64,000 nucleotides of DNA from Myxococcales bacterium (GTDB taxonomy: Bacteria; Myxococcota_A; Polyangia; Polyangiales; GCA-016699535): NCBI GenBank assembly GCA_016699535.1, contig CP064980.1:1620001-1684000 (forward strand), given 5' to 3'. Shown piece after piece: positions 7,363-15,407 of the stretch; position 1 is the stretch's first letter, and every line of letters starts with the position of its first letter. The notes beneath the pieces were generated by a model. That model was not told the origin of the DNA, searched no databases, and worked only from the letters and a program-made list of their open reading frames with translations. Position numbers and translations under genes: made by a program.

Positions 7363-8352
7363 TTAAGAGGCCGTTTTTTTTGTTATTTTGGCGACGGGAA
7401 TAGTTGCTCGGCCGAACAGGAAACCTTGGAAGTAGTGGCAGCCCAGTTCTCGAATGGCGTTGGCTTCCTCTTCGGTTTCAATCCCCTCGGCAATCGCAAA
7501 AATGCCTTCTTCGTTAGCCATATCAACAAGTCGACCCAGTAAACGAAGGCGCCTTGGCGAGGTATGAACTGAACGAACCAGTTCCATATCGATTTTAACA
7601 AAATCGGGTTCCAATAGGGCAAGGGAACTAAAATTAGCATGACCAGCTCCCAAGTCGTCGATGGCTACTCGGTAGCCACGTTTACGGAGTTCTCGTAGAT
7701 GTTGCTGGAAGCTTGGTATGTGTGTGATCGGAGTGCGCTCGGTAATCTCGTAAACAATGCGATTTGCATAAGCTTTCAGAGGTGCTGATGGTGCGATTAG
7801 TTCAGGATCTTCCAATTCGGCGGGGTGAAGATTGATGAAAATTAAACTGTCTTCTGGGAAAAAATCAATGGTTTGTGCAATGCGTTTGCGAACTAAACGT
7901 CCAAGATCCCAAATGCGCCCGGTTTCAACAGCAGCTTGAAACAGGTCTTGAGGGTTAAGTTTAAAATTGCCACTTGGTCGAGAAAGCGCTTCGTAGCCGA
8001 TGGCTTGTTTTGTGTGTGGATCAACGATGGGCTGATACGCCATCTGTAGTTCTTCATTTTTTAAAAGCCCATCAAGCTGCTCGATTCGGTAGGAAAAGGC
8101 ATTTTTTGCCACCATTTTTCCATCCACAGTCCGCTGCAACATGATTTGCTTGTAGGTCAGTCCATCATCAAGAGTATCAAAGAGGTTTTGCTTTAGATCG
8201 GTGGATGAGATGAAAGCGTCAATGCGTGATAAAGCTGAACCTCGTACTGAAAATACAGACTCTCCGTCTCCCGTACATAGGATGCGCAGAGATTGTGGTG
8301 AATCCACCATCGTTTGCCCGAGAAAATCGATTCCGGATTCGCCGTTGACCAA
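7363..8352 (-). CDS. EAL-domain c-di-GMP phosphodiesterase (second part of an interrupted GGDEF-REC-EAL protein)
   Basis: EAL proteins hydrolyse cyclic di-GMP. This 329-residue reading begins, after a TAA, with the second half of a receiver-like domain (SGIDFLGQTM, ILCTGDG). A full EAL domain follows: YEALSR with the metal-binding Glu about residue 121, INLHPAEL, VYEITERTP, AIDDLGAGH, VKIDMELV, IAEGIETEEE and HYFQGFLFGRA. The metal and catalytic residues look intact. It is in the same frame as the upstream GGDEF gene, separated by a single TAA at 8356-8358. As a separate gene it would need the TTG at 8352, with no good ribosome site. An interrupted single protein of about 730 residues is the likelier history. 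Confidence 0.8.
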   Translation of the reverse strand: MVNGESGIDFLGQTMVDSPQSLRILCTGDGESVFSVRGSALSRIDAFISSTDLKQNLFDTLDDGLTYKQIMLQRTVDGKMVAKNAFSYRIEQLDGLLKNEELQMAYQPIVDPHTKQAIGYEALSRPSGNFKLNPQDLFQAAVETGRIWDLGRLVRKRIAQTIDFFPEDSLIFINLHPAELEDPELIAPSAPLKAYANRIVYEITERTPITHIPSFQQHLRELRKRGYRVAIDDLGAGHANFSSLALLEPDFVKIDMELVRSVHTSPRRLRLLGRLVDMANEEGIFAIAEGIETEEEANAIRELGCHYFQGFLFGRATIPVAKITKKTAS

Positions 8353-8355
8353 TTG

Positions 8356-9558
8356 TTAACAAATAATGATGTCAAACAAGTTCGCTTTGCATTGCTCGGT
8401 TGCTTCTTTAAGTGACAGCGCATGGACAGCTTTATAAAGCGGCGAGAGCTGCGAACTGATATGTTTGGCGCAAGGCGCATCTGAACTGACCAATAGCACC
8501 TTGGGTTTCTTGAAAGCATCGTGCTTTGGTGCCGTTTTAAGCATTTCATTGTCGTAAATTACCACGCGATCTCTGCCGGTTTCTTTGGCGAGATGCAGGG
8601 CTTCTTCGGAACGAGAAATCACTTCGTCGAGGGTGCGGCCATGGGCCGGGAAAATAGCAACCCCAATGCTAACGCTTTGGTTTAAGCGCATGCTTCCGTG
8701 TCGGCCTTCTAAAACGACGTCTCGGATAGCTTTTGCGCAACGCTGCGCTACTTCGCGCACGGAGTTACTGTGTGTTTCAGAGAGTAAGACGGCAAATTCT
8801 TCGCCGCCGACACGTGCTACGGTATCGCTTTTCCGAAGTGTGTTATCGAGAGCGTTGGCGAATGCAACGAGCATTTTGTCGCCGGTTTTATGACCGTAGC
8901 TTTCATTGATTTGCTTGAAGCCGTCGAGATCGCAAATGAGAATTGCTAAAGCTCGGTCGTGTCGTCTCGCTAGCTCGAGTGCTTTTTGAGCATGTTCAAG
9001 GAATGCATTTCGGTTTAGAAGGCCTGTTAACGAATCATGCATAGCCAAGCGATCCACTTGTTGCAAAGCAATATTGAGGTCTCGAGTGCGCTCCTCAAGT
9101 TCACGTTGCAGGCTTGCGGCTTGGGCTTGGTACAGAGTCAATAAATCCGTGCTTTCATCACGCTCGTCCAAAAGCGTTTTGTGAATGATCTGGATGAGAG
9201 CTTCAGCGCCGTCTTCTTCACTTCGTATCGGAATGAACGACACATCCGAGGTCCAGTGGCTCCCTGTTGCGTTATTGATTTTGGCCTGCGTAATTCGTTG
9301 TGGATAGCCTTTTTGCAAGCATTCGAGCATCATACTTTTGCCTGCTGCGCCATTGATAGAAACGAGCTCGGTAATTGATCGCCCTTCGCTGCTTTGCCGA
9401 ATGAAATCATGAGGACTCAAGCCACTCGAGGCAACAAAGGCTGCGTTATGAGCGATGGGCTCCAGACTCTTGTCCAAAACAAGCGCAGCTTCGCCCAGAT
9501 GACGAATGTAATCGCTTGGACTAGACGGCAGATTTTTATTCTTTGTGTTGTTGTCCAA
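8356..9558 (-). CDS. PAS-GGDEF diguanylate cyclase ending inside a receiver-like domain
   Basis: Diguanylate cyclases make c-di-GMP from GTP. The 400-residue product has a PAS-like domain (about 15-130), a coiled coil (140-170) and a GGDEF domain (171-340). The active-site GGEEF is at 251-255 and the inhibitory I-site RKSD lies five residues before it. From about 352 a receiver-like fold starts (KVLLVSSDAP, LFDIIIC) and is cut by TAA right where the phosphoacceptor Asp of a receiver would lie. The only available start is TTG at 9558, since an in-frame TAG precedes it. Its own GGDEF half could still be active. Confidence 0.85.
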   Translation of the reverse strand: MDNNTKNKNLPSSPSDYIRHLGEAALVLDKSLEPIAHNAAFVASSGLSPHDFIRQSSEGRSITELVSINGAAGKSMMLECLQKGYPQRITQAKINNATGSHWTSDVSFIPIRSEEDGAEALIQIIHKTLLDERDESTDLLTLYQAQAASLQRELEERTRDLNIALQQVDRLAMHDSLTGLLNRNAFLEHAQKALELARRHDRALAILICDLDGFKQINESYGHKTGDKMLVAFANALDNTLRKSDTVARVGGEEFAVLLSETHSNSVREVAQRCAKAIRDVVLEGRHGSMRLNQSVSIGVAIFPAHGRTLDEVISRSEEALHLAKETGRDRVVIYDNEMLKTAPKHDAFKKPKVLLVSSDAPCAKHISSQLSPLYKAVHALSLKEATEQCKANLFDIIIC

Positions 9559-9642
9559 TTGCTACACCGGCTAAAAAAGGATTTCTTATGCGAAAAACAA
9601 GCTAAGTTGGCACTCGCCATCGTGCCTATACCCATTTCTATT

Positions 9643-9671
9643 ACTATAGATCGATTTCGTGCATAGTGCAA
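9643..9671 (-). promoter_or_regulatory. Sigma-70-type promoter for the GGDEF/EAL gene
   Basis: On the minus strand TTGCAC (9671-9666) and TATAGT (9648-9643) are separated by 17 bases, close to consensus at both boxes. Transcription would start near 9636, about 78 bases before the TTG start at 9558. Confidence 0.5.
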
Positions 9672-9887
9672 TATTTTATTTTCACTGTAACGAAAAGGCG
9701 TGAAATGCTCAGAAATTCCATAGCTTAGCTGCCAAGTTACAACTGGACCTTATGCCAGACAGGGATTTTTATAACTTTTTAGTCGGATAGTCGTCGTGGC
9801 AAGTCCCAATCAAGGTGCCGGCTTTAAGATCTGTTATTCCCGCGAAAGGTTCCGGTACGACGCTTGAGGCGGCGACGGGCACGCTAT
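9672..9887. other. Intergenic stretch with nothing recognised
   Basis: The gap between the GGDEF gene and the M23-like gene is 329 bp in all (9559-9887). Apart from the promoter listed at 9643-9671 there is no convincing gene, hairpin or repeat. Confidence 0.5.
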
Positions 9888-10469
9888 CTAAGAAAGTTGG
9901 GTAGGACGCATGTTGCGCGCCTTTGATTTTTTATGGATTGAAAAATGTAGATGATCGCCGTGATCATCATGTAAGCCGGAATGGCCTGCAATGCCAATCG
10001 TATCTCCTTTATTGAGATGTTGGTGTACTGCGGTATCGATTTGTTTGAGGTGCGCGAAGAATAGATAGTAGGTTTCGTCGCCGTAGTCGACCTGTAAGGT
10101 GACTCGGTTGCCAAAACTTGCATAGCTTGGCTCGATTAGCGGATCTCCCTCTTGAAAGACACTCACGACTTTGCCAGCTACAGGTGCAACTACGGTCTGA
10201 TTAAACGGTGTTTTGGGATCGGATAGATCAAGTGCGTAAAAGTCGTTGTTTCTGCCGACGAGTGTATAGCCCGCATGATAACCGCTGCCGTAGCCTCCCG
10301 TGACTTCGAGACAGTCTCGGGCAATCGGCTGATCGAGTGGAAGCTCAGCGGGCCACGCCGCTGCGCCACGCTCCGGGGCTGTGAGCGGACTTTGGTCTTG
10401 GGTAAAATCATCGATTGGGGTGACGCAGGCCGACATGGCCGCGATCAAGGAAAAAACTACGCACTTCAT
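9888..10469 (-). CDS. M23-family (LytM-like) lipoprotein, possibly inactive
   Basis: From the ATG at 10469 (MKCVVFSLIAAMSAC) there is a lipoprotein signal peptide with Cys15 at the lipobox, giving about 193 residues. The rest matches the M23 peptidase fold that cuts peptidoglycan cross-bridges: FYALDL, TVVAPVAGKVVSV, GNRVTLQVDYGDETYYLFFAHL, KGDTIGIAGHSG and the metal-binding HLHFSIH. The first zinc His of the family (HxxxD) is not at its place; the position reads NDFYALD, so activity may be lost or altered. An upstream start at 10496 exists but would spoil the signal peptide. Confidence 0.75.
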   Translation of the reverse strand: MKCVVFSLIAAMSACVTPIDDFTQDQSPLTAPERGAAAWPAELPLDQPIARDCLEVTGGYGSGYHAGYTLVGRNNDFYALDLSDPKTPFNQTVVAPVAGKVVSVFQEGDPLIEPSYASFGNRVTLQVDYGDETYYLFFAHLKQIDTAVHQHLNKGDTIGIAGHSGLHDDHGDHLHFSIHKKSKARNMRPTQLS

Positions 10470-10816
10470 AATGTGACTACAAAGAGCAAAAAACATGCCT
10501 AGACAAAAAAGCAGCAGCGAAATCGAGAAGAAAGGAAAAAACTAACAATTTCCTAGAGAATTAGATTTTTTCAAGTGCTGAGTGGATTGATGTACAGTTT
10601 TTGGGTGCGTATCGGATAGCGGGTATGGAGTGGAGTTCCCCACATGGAGACATATGACTCCAGAAGGGACACTTTGTTTTCTGCCGAACTAAAATCCATG
10701 TTCTCGTTCGAAATGTTCAGATTCCACGGATCCGTTAACCTCGGTGCATGATCGACATTTCTGTCTTTAAGCATTCAGGGTATTGCTGAGAGCTCCATTT
10801 TTAGAGAGTAGTGCAA
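10470..10816. other. Intergenic stretch with no supported gene
   Basis: About 350 bp between the M23-like gene and the end of the subtilase gene. A 67-codon minus-strand reading (10774-10571) exists but has no signal, domain or ribosome site and an unremarkable composition. Nothing else is seen. The promoter of the M23-like gene probably lies here. Confidence 0.4.
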
Positions 10817-12508
10817 CTATCGGCCAACTATCGGTAAGTAAATCGTGCTTGCGGCTGGGAGCGCCGTGAAGGAAGTCTGTTCGGAGACGCAGTGATCAAA
10901 GTAATCGCAGATCGTTGCGCGAAGATAGACTGGACCAGGTTCAAAAACAGCTACCCATTCGCTTGGCTTGCCCGTGGTTGGGGCGATGGTGCGCTGCACT
11001 TGGCCGTTCGGTGCATCGAGTTCTTCAAGTTTGATGCTTCCCAACGCACAGGTTTCATAGTTGGCGGAGATGCGCACTGGGTTAGGGACCTCGGCGCCTG
11101 GGCTTGGTTCAGCGAAACTAAGAATGGGTGGCTCGGCCAGGTTCTCGTATCCCAAGATGCCTGCGCTGCCAAAATTGCGCATATAGAGAAGACGATTCGC
11201 TGTGCTGGAATCAACGTCTAGCAAGGCATCCGGGGTGGCTGTGCAGTTAACCACAGCTGCAACGCCTTCGGGATCAATGCTGCCCCCATCCATGTTGCGA
11301 ACTCCTTCGAGCAACAAAGCCACCGAACCAGCGACGTGTGGCGAAGCCATGGACGTTCCGCTCAGTATCGCTGTGCCTCCATCGCGTCCCGCCGATAGAA
11401 TGTCGACGCCAGGTGCAAAAACATCCACGCAGCTTCCTTGGTTTGAAAACAAGGCAGCTTCATCTTGGATGTTGCTGGCGGCAACGGTAAGGGCCCCGGG
11501 TACATTGGCGGGCGAACGCTCGCAGGAAATAGGTGCTTCGTTGTTTCCAGCCGCTACGACCACCGGAATTCCGGCCTGAATCAGGTTGTTTACGGCTGCA
11601 TCGATCAACACGTTTTTCGGGCCGCTGATGCTAATGTTTGCCACGGCAAAATCTTCTGGACTGTGCACGGTTAGCACATGCTCCATGCCTGCCAGCATCG
11701 ATGCCACGGTGGGTTGACCACCAACATCAACGTTGATGGGCACCAAAGTCACACCTTTGGCAACACCGTAGTTGACACCGCCGAGGGTTCCTGCGACGTG
11801 CGTGCCATGGCCTACCGTATCCACTTGACCGGGATCGGGATAGGCGTTTTGCTCGTCAATACGATCATCGCCCGGATTAACGCAGACCTCGCTAAAGGAG
11901 TCCAAGCATCCAAATTCTGGATGTGGGTTAATGCCCGAATCGATCACGTAAGCCCGAACGCCGTAGCCAAAGATGCCTTCGGACCAGATGAACGCATCGT
12001 TTGGATTTTCGGCGTCCCAATCCGGCTGATCAATCCTTGCTAGGTTCCAGATAGCGGGTTGTTGGATTTGATCGAAGAAGCTAGGGCTAGCGATGACCTT
12101 TGCTGCACCCACAACTTGTGGGATGGGCCATGGGTCCAATTTATAGTTCTGTTGTATATAGGATACCGAAGTGTCGGTTGCGATTGATCGTAAAGTGCTT
12201 TGCCCATTGCTAGCGTCTCGTACAAGGATGGCTGAAAGCGACGGAAAACTATCGAGTACTTGTAACGTTTGATTTGGTGCGTCGGGGTTGATGGGATTGC
12301 CGTGGGCAAAGCTTGCATACAGGCCGCTTTGGCTGTTGAAGACAACGACGTATTCTCCGTCAATGGCTTCGTATGCGGCAGGGGCTTTTGCTAGCTTTGC
12401 ATCGAAACTTTGCGCTTCAGCATTTTGATCAATTGATGAAGGGCTAAGACCGCAGCCAAGCCATGCAACGGACAGCACAGAAACAATAAATCCACGAAGT
12501 AATGCCAT
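10817..12508 (-). CDS. Subtilisin-family (S8) serine protease, lipoprotein
   Basis: The 563-residue protein begins with a lipoprotein signal (SVAWLGC, Cys19). A propeptide I9-like domain follows (about 50-125, GEYVVVFNSQ), then the S8 catalytic domain with Asp190 (YVIDSGI), His234 (GHGTHVAG), oxyanion Asn322 (AAGNN) and Ser386 (SGTSMASPHVAG). After about 430 there is a Cys-containing beta-rich domain, probably Ig-like. It should be anchored in the outer membrane or exposed at the surface. A GGGAG ribosome site lies 7 bases before the ATG. It has a pyrolysin-like rather than a secreted Bacillus-type layout. Confidence 0.92.
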   Translation of the reverse strand: MALLRGFIVSVLSVAWLGCGLSPSSIDQNAEAQSFDAKLAKAPAAYEAIDGEYVVVFNSQSGLYASFAHGNPINPDAPNQTLQVLDSFPSLSAILVRDASNGQSTLRSIATDTSVSYIQQNYKLDPWPIPQVVGAAKVIASPSFFDQIQQPAIWNLARIDQPDWDAENPNDAFIWSEGIFGYGVRAYVIDSGINPHPEFGCLDSFSEVCVNPGDDRIDEQNAYPDPGQVDTVGHGTHVAGTLGGVNYGVAKGVTLVPINVDVGGQPTVASMLAGMEHVLTVHSPEDFAVANISISGPKNVLIDAAVNNLIQAGIPVVVAAGNNEAPISCERSPANVPGALTVAASNIQDEAALFSNQGSCVDVFAPGVDILSAGRDGGTAILSGTSMASPHVAGSVALLLEGVRNMDGGSIDPEGVAAVVNCTATPDALLDVDSSTANRLLYMRNFGSAGILGYENLAEPPILSFAEPSPGAEVPNPVRISANYETCALGSIKLEELDAPNGQVQRTIAPTTGKPSEWVAVFEPGPVYLRATICDYFDHCVSEQTSFTALPAASTIYLPIVGR

Positions 12509-12792
12509 GTTTAAACTCCCAAATAGTTTGCGTGGTGTGACGGGCTTGCAAGAAATAGACCAGGCGAAATTACGCTAGAGCGTCAGAACACAAGCAAGAT
12601 CGCTGCAGGTAGCTCGACTTCAGAATCGTACTCTTTAACACTGCGATGGGTGCTTAATGGATTTTTCCATGCCCTGAGCTCAAGAGGGGAAACTGCGCTC
12701 TTTCACCTACATGTTGCCGAGGACGCAAGACCTCGTTTCAGTGGAACAGCTGTCAGTATGCCCTTGTCTTAACCCCAGCAAATGTACTTTGT

Positions 12793-13620
12793 CTAGAAGT
12801 CAACGACTGCGAAGTTGGTGTCGTGGACCCAGGCGTTATCGCCGATAAGGAAGAGGCCTAAGGGGCCAGCCGTTTCAATAAGAGACCAGCTGTGGTCATC
12901 CGGATGGCCATCGTAGACGCCGTTTTGGTTTTTGTCGGCGTAAAACTCGATTTTGTAACGATGATTGGCCTCCGCAATGCCAGGCACGCCAACTAAAATG
13001 GTGTTGTTGGTGAAGCCCGCGATGCGAAAGTAGCCTCGGGTAAGATCCTCGATATCATCGGAAATCTGCATTTCAAGACGTTGCTTTCCATCGGAGTGCG
13101 GAAACAAATCACGCAGTTCCATGAGAAAGGGGTTTCCCACGTCTGTGGTGGGTGGATCATCGAGGGTCTGAAATGCATCGTCGGCCTCGAACTCGAACAA
13201 GCCGCTGGGGCACATGTCGCGAATCCAGCTTGGCGTTCGTTGTGACGGTTGACCATCGGTCGTCATGCTGCTGTCTGTCGGAATAAGGGTATCTTTGATG
13301 AAGAGATGGACCTTGTGTTCGCCCGGAGGAATTGCGTTTGGCATGTACACCTCAACCGTATCGCCTTCGAGCTCGGTGTTGTGGCCGTAAACAACTGCGC
13401 GCGATACAATGGTGTGTGTTTCATTAACAATCCGCAATTCGATGCGGCTGAAGGCAAGGTTGCTTTGGCTATAAGCTTCAAGGCCGCTTAGCACGGCTTC
13501 AAAGTCGCGCGTTTTGTTGATGTCTCCTGTGCAGGCATCTTGAAAGCGGCTCAAGTCGTTCACGACAGTGCATTGAGTAAGCAAAATAGGAACAAGACAA
13601 AGGAGTAGAGCTCGTATCAT
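12793..13620 (-). CDS. Lipoprotein of unknown function
   Basis: From the ATG at 13620 the product is about 275 residues with signal MIRALLLCLVPILLTQC (lipobox Cys17). The rest is beta-rich with no recognised catalytic motif. It includes a DKNQNGVYDGHPDDHSW segment that resembles a calcium-binding Dx[DN]xDG loop. The start overlaps the stop of the TPR gene upstream (TAATG), and GAAAGG serves as ribosome site inside that gene. It is thus the last gene of the recN-led run. Confidence 0.7.
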   Translation of the reverse strand: MIRALLLCLVPILLTQCTVVNDLSRFQDACTGDINKTRDFEAVLSGLEAYSQSNLAFSRIELRIVNETHTIVSRAVVYGHNTELEGDTVEVYMPNAIPPGEHKVHLFIKDTLIPTDSSMTTDGQPSQRTPSWIRDMCPSGLFEFEADDAFQTLDDPPTTDVGNPFLMELRDLFPHSDGKQRLEMQISDDIEDLTRGYFRIAGFTNNTILVGVPGIAEANHRYKIEFYADKNQNGVYDGHPDDHSWSLIETAGPLGLFLIGDNAWVHDTNFAVVDF

Positions 13621-14462
13621 TAGAAACGACCTTTCAATGCGGCGCCACAAAAAGCCATTGTGCAGCCCGCGCTAGCAGAAAGGCTTTCTTTTCTAGGAGA
13701 TTTTTCGCTTGAGCCATCCAGCACCAAGAGCAGAACGGCGCCCGTGATTGCAAATCCAGCTCCGCCAAATAACAGCACGTCGCTAAGTGTTGTGAAGGTT
13801 TGGGCGCTATCGCGTTTTGATGCAAGATCGTAGTCCGAAGGACAGATGTTGCCGGGGCAATTGTCTTCAATACTCGACGTTTTACCAAGGGAAATGATTC
13901 CTGTCACAGCAGCTGTTGCAAGTGCTGCTGCGCCGACGCCAATCAGTATCCACGGCAAAACATCGGCGGTAAAACTCGTTTCTTCCGTGCTATCATGCTG
14001 CGCTTGAGCGGAGTTGGTCTCAGCGCTGGTTTCTTTTTGTTCGGCAGCGCGTTTTGCATTTTCGCGTTCAGAAACGAGTTTCTTTAGGGACTCAAGCTTT
14101 GCTTCGAGTTGTGGCCTGTCGGGTGCATTGGGCACTTGCTCAAGGTATTGCTCGAGATAAAGTGCAGCTTGTTCCGGCTCACCGGCATCACGATAAGCTA
14201 CATAGATATTGTATAAAATCTCTGCTCGATTCGATAGGCGATAGGCTTCTTGAAACTCTTTAGCCGCCGAAGCGAAGCTTCCTGCTTCGTACAAACTTTG
14301 AGCAGCTTTAAAATGTGCCTTGGCGGCATCACCCACTGTTTCGGCCTGCGCTTGGGTTTGCTGCGCGGTCTCGGTGCTTTGTTGTCCATAGGCAGAGGAG
14401 GAGGCAAGAGCCAGTGCCGCGACGGTTGGGAGCAATGTTCGCAATGGGCTAAAAAGGGTCAT
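13620..14462 (-). CDS. Periplasmic TPR protein with C-terminal membrane segments
   Basis: Using the ATG at 14462 the protein has 280 residues. A signal peptide (SPLRTLLPTVAALALASSSAYG) is followed by TPR-like helices (about 40-125, AHFKAAQSLYEAGSFASAAKEFQEAYRLS and AYRDAGEPEQAALYLEQYLEQ). A charged coiled linker and two hydrophobic segments follow (WILIGVGAAALATAAVTGIISLG and LLFGGAGFAITGAVLLLVL). This TPR-plus-two-helix layout is common among deltaproteobacterial envelope proteins of unknown role. It lies between the metzincin-like gene and the lipoprotein to which it is coupled. Confidence 0.7.
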   Translation of the reverse strand: MTLFSPLRTLLPTVAALALASSSAYGQQSTETAQQTQAQAETVGDAAKAHFKAAQSLYEAGSFASAAKEFQEAYRLSNRAEILYNIYVAYRDAGEPEQAALYLEQYLEQVPNAPDRPQLEAKLESLKKLVSERENAKRAAEQKETSAETNSAQAQHDSTEETSFTADVLPWILIGVGAAALATAAVTGIISLGKTSSIEDNCPGNICPSDYDLASKRDSAQTFTTLSDVLLFGGAGFAITGAVLLLVLDGSSEKSPRKESLSASAGCTMAFCGAALKGRF

Positions 14463-14539
14463 AAGCCCAGTGTTTACTTGGAAAGTTCTCGTTTGGCAAA
14501 AGGAAGAAATCAAGGCCTGCAGAGTAGGGCTGCTCGGAT

Positions 14540-15406
14540 TCACTCTGCGCCTAGCGTTGCTGCATAATTGGCATCACCGAGACAGGCTCCGCCAAAGAGA
14601 ACCAAACAGTCGTCTTCTTCTTGCGCCGTTTCGGCACCGTCCAGGCAGAGGTTAAGGTCTTGGACGAATTCCAAAAGGTCGCGCGCGCCTTCGTTCAAAT
14701 AGTACATGACGCAGCGTTCATTGCTGCAGTGTCTGCCGTTTTCCTCATCCCAATGCGCTGTTGTGAGCGCCAGACCATTGTTTACAAGGCCGATGGCGTG
14801 GCCAAGTTCGTGAACGAGTGTGGTCTGCTCGCCAAAGTGCCTAACTAGGTCGTCGACCGTGGTATTGTTTAACTGTGGAGCCGTGCTTTGAATGACGGGC
14901 TTGAACATAGCGACCATGCCGGTTCCGCCAATGGAAATACCGAGCACGCCATGTTGCCTTTCATTGTTTTCAAAAAAATAACCGTCCAAAAACAGAATAT
15001 AAAAACTTGGTACTTCTTTGCTTGAAATGTGATCACGATGTGTTTTGGCTAGCTTGATGACATCATCAACAGTGAAATCCGGATCCTCGGCTTGTCCAAT
15101 GTTTTGCATGTCCTCGATGGTGGTCGGGATAGTGATAGGCCGAGGTCGAGCTTCAAAAAGTTTCGTAAAGTTTAGCGCCATCAAGCTCCACGGCGAGCCT
15201 TCACCCCCTACATTCACCGTGTAGGGTTCAGCGCCTTGCTGATAATCGACCTCGATAATCATCGAAGTCACTTGGCTTCCAAATAGCACAGAGGTGTCCA
15301 CCAGGTTGGAGCGGGTATCTTCCGTGCATGCAAAAAATGGCGAGAATAAAGCGATAAGAAGCCATTTTTGGCATGATTTTAGTCTAAAAGTTGCCGTTTT
15401 TGTCAT
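14540..15406 (-). CDS. Metzincin-like zinc metalloprotease lipoprotein
   Basis: A 288-residue protein with lipoprotein signal (LIALFSPFFAC, Cys27). The zinc motif HELGHAIG gives His199, Glu200 and His203. The third metzincin ligand position (HExxHxxGxxH) is Asn209 rather than His, so His218 or His226 may serve instead. HCSNERCVMYY supplies a Met-turn-like Met with two Cys, as in archaemetzincins. Its ATG overlaps the recN stop (ATGA). The first 27 codons lie within a copy of the dispersed palindromic element (15327-15407), which also supplies the start codon. Confidence 0.75.
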   Translation of the reverse strand: MTKTATFRLKSCQKWLLIALFSPFFACTEDTRSNLVDTSVLFGSQVTSMIIEVDYQQGAEPYTVNVGGEGSPWSLMALNFTKLFEARPRPITIPTTIEDMQNIGQAEDPDFTVDDVIKLAKTHRDHISSKEVPSFYILFLDGYFFENNERQHGVLGISIGGTGMVAMFKPVIQSTAPQLNNTTVDDLVRHFGEQTTLVHELGHAIGLVNNGLALTTAHWDEENGRHCSNERCVMYYLNEGARDLLEFVQDLNLCLDGAETAQEEDDCLVLFGGACLGDANYAATLGAE

Positions 15407-15407
15407 G
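15327..15407 (-). repeat. Dispersed palindromic element, family 3, copy at 15.3 kb
   Basis: The left arm CATGCAAAAAATGGC (15327-15341), a 19-base spacer and the right arm GCCATTTTTGGCATG (15361-15375) form a 14-of-15 inverted repeat. A further half-site, GCCGTTTTTGTCATG, starts exactly 32 bases after the right arm (15393). The 17 bases between carry GTCTAAAA. The element covers the recN stop and the metalloprotease start. Confidence 0.75.

Noticed and set aside
8356..8358. Recoded stop (selenocysteine or pyrrolysine) in the GGDEF-EAL protein
   Set aside because: The codon is TAA, which is not used for either amino acid, and no recoding hairpin is evident.
10571..10774. 67-codon minus-strand gene between the M23-like and subtilase genes
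   Set aside because: No ribosome site, no signal or domain, and composition like the surrounding non-coding DNA.
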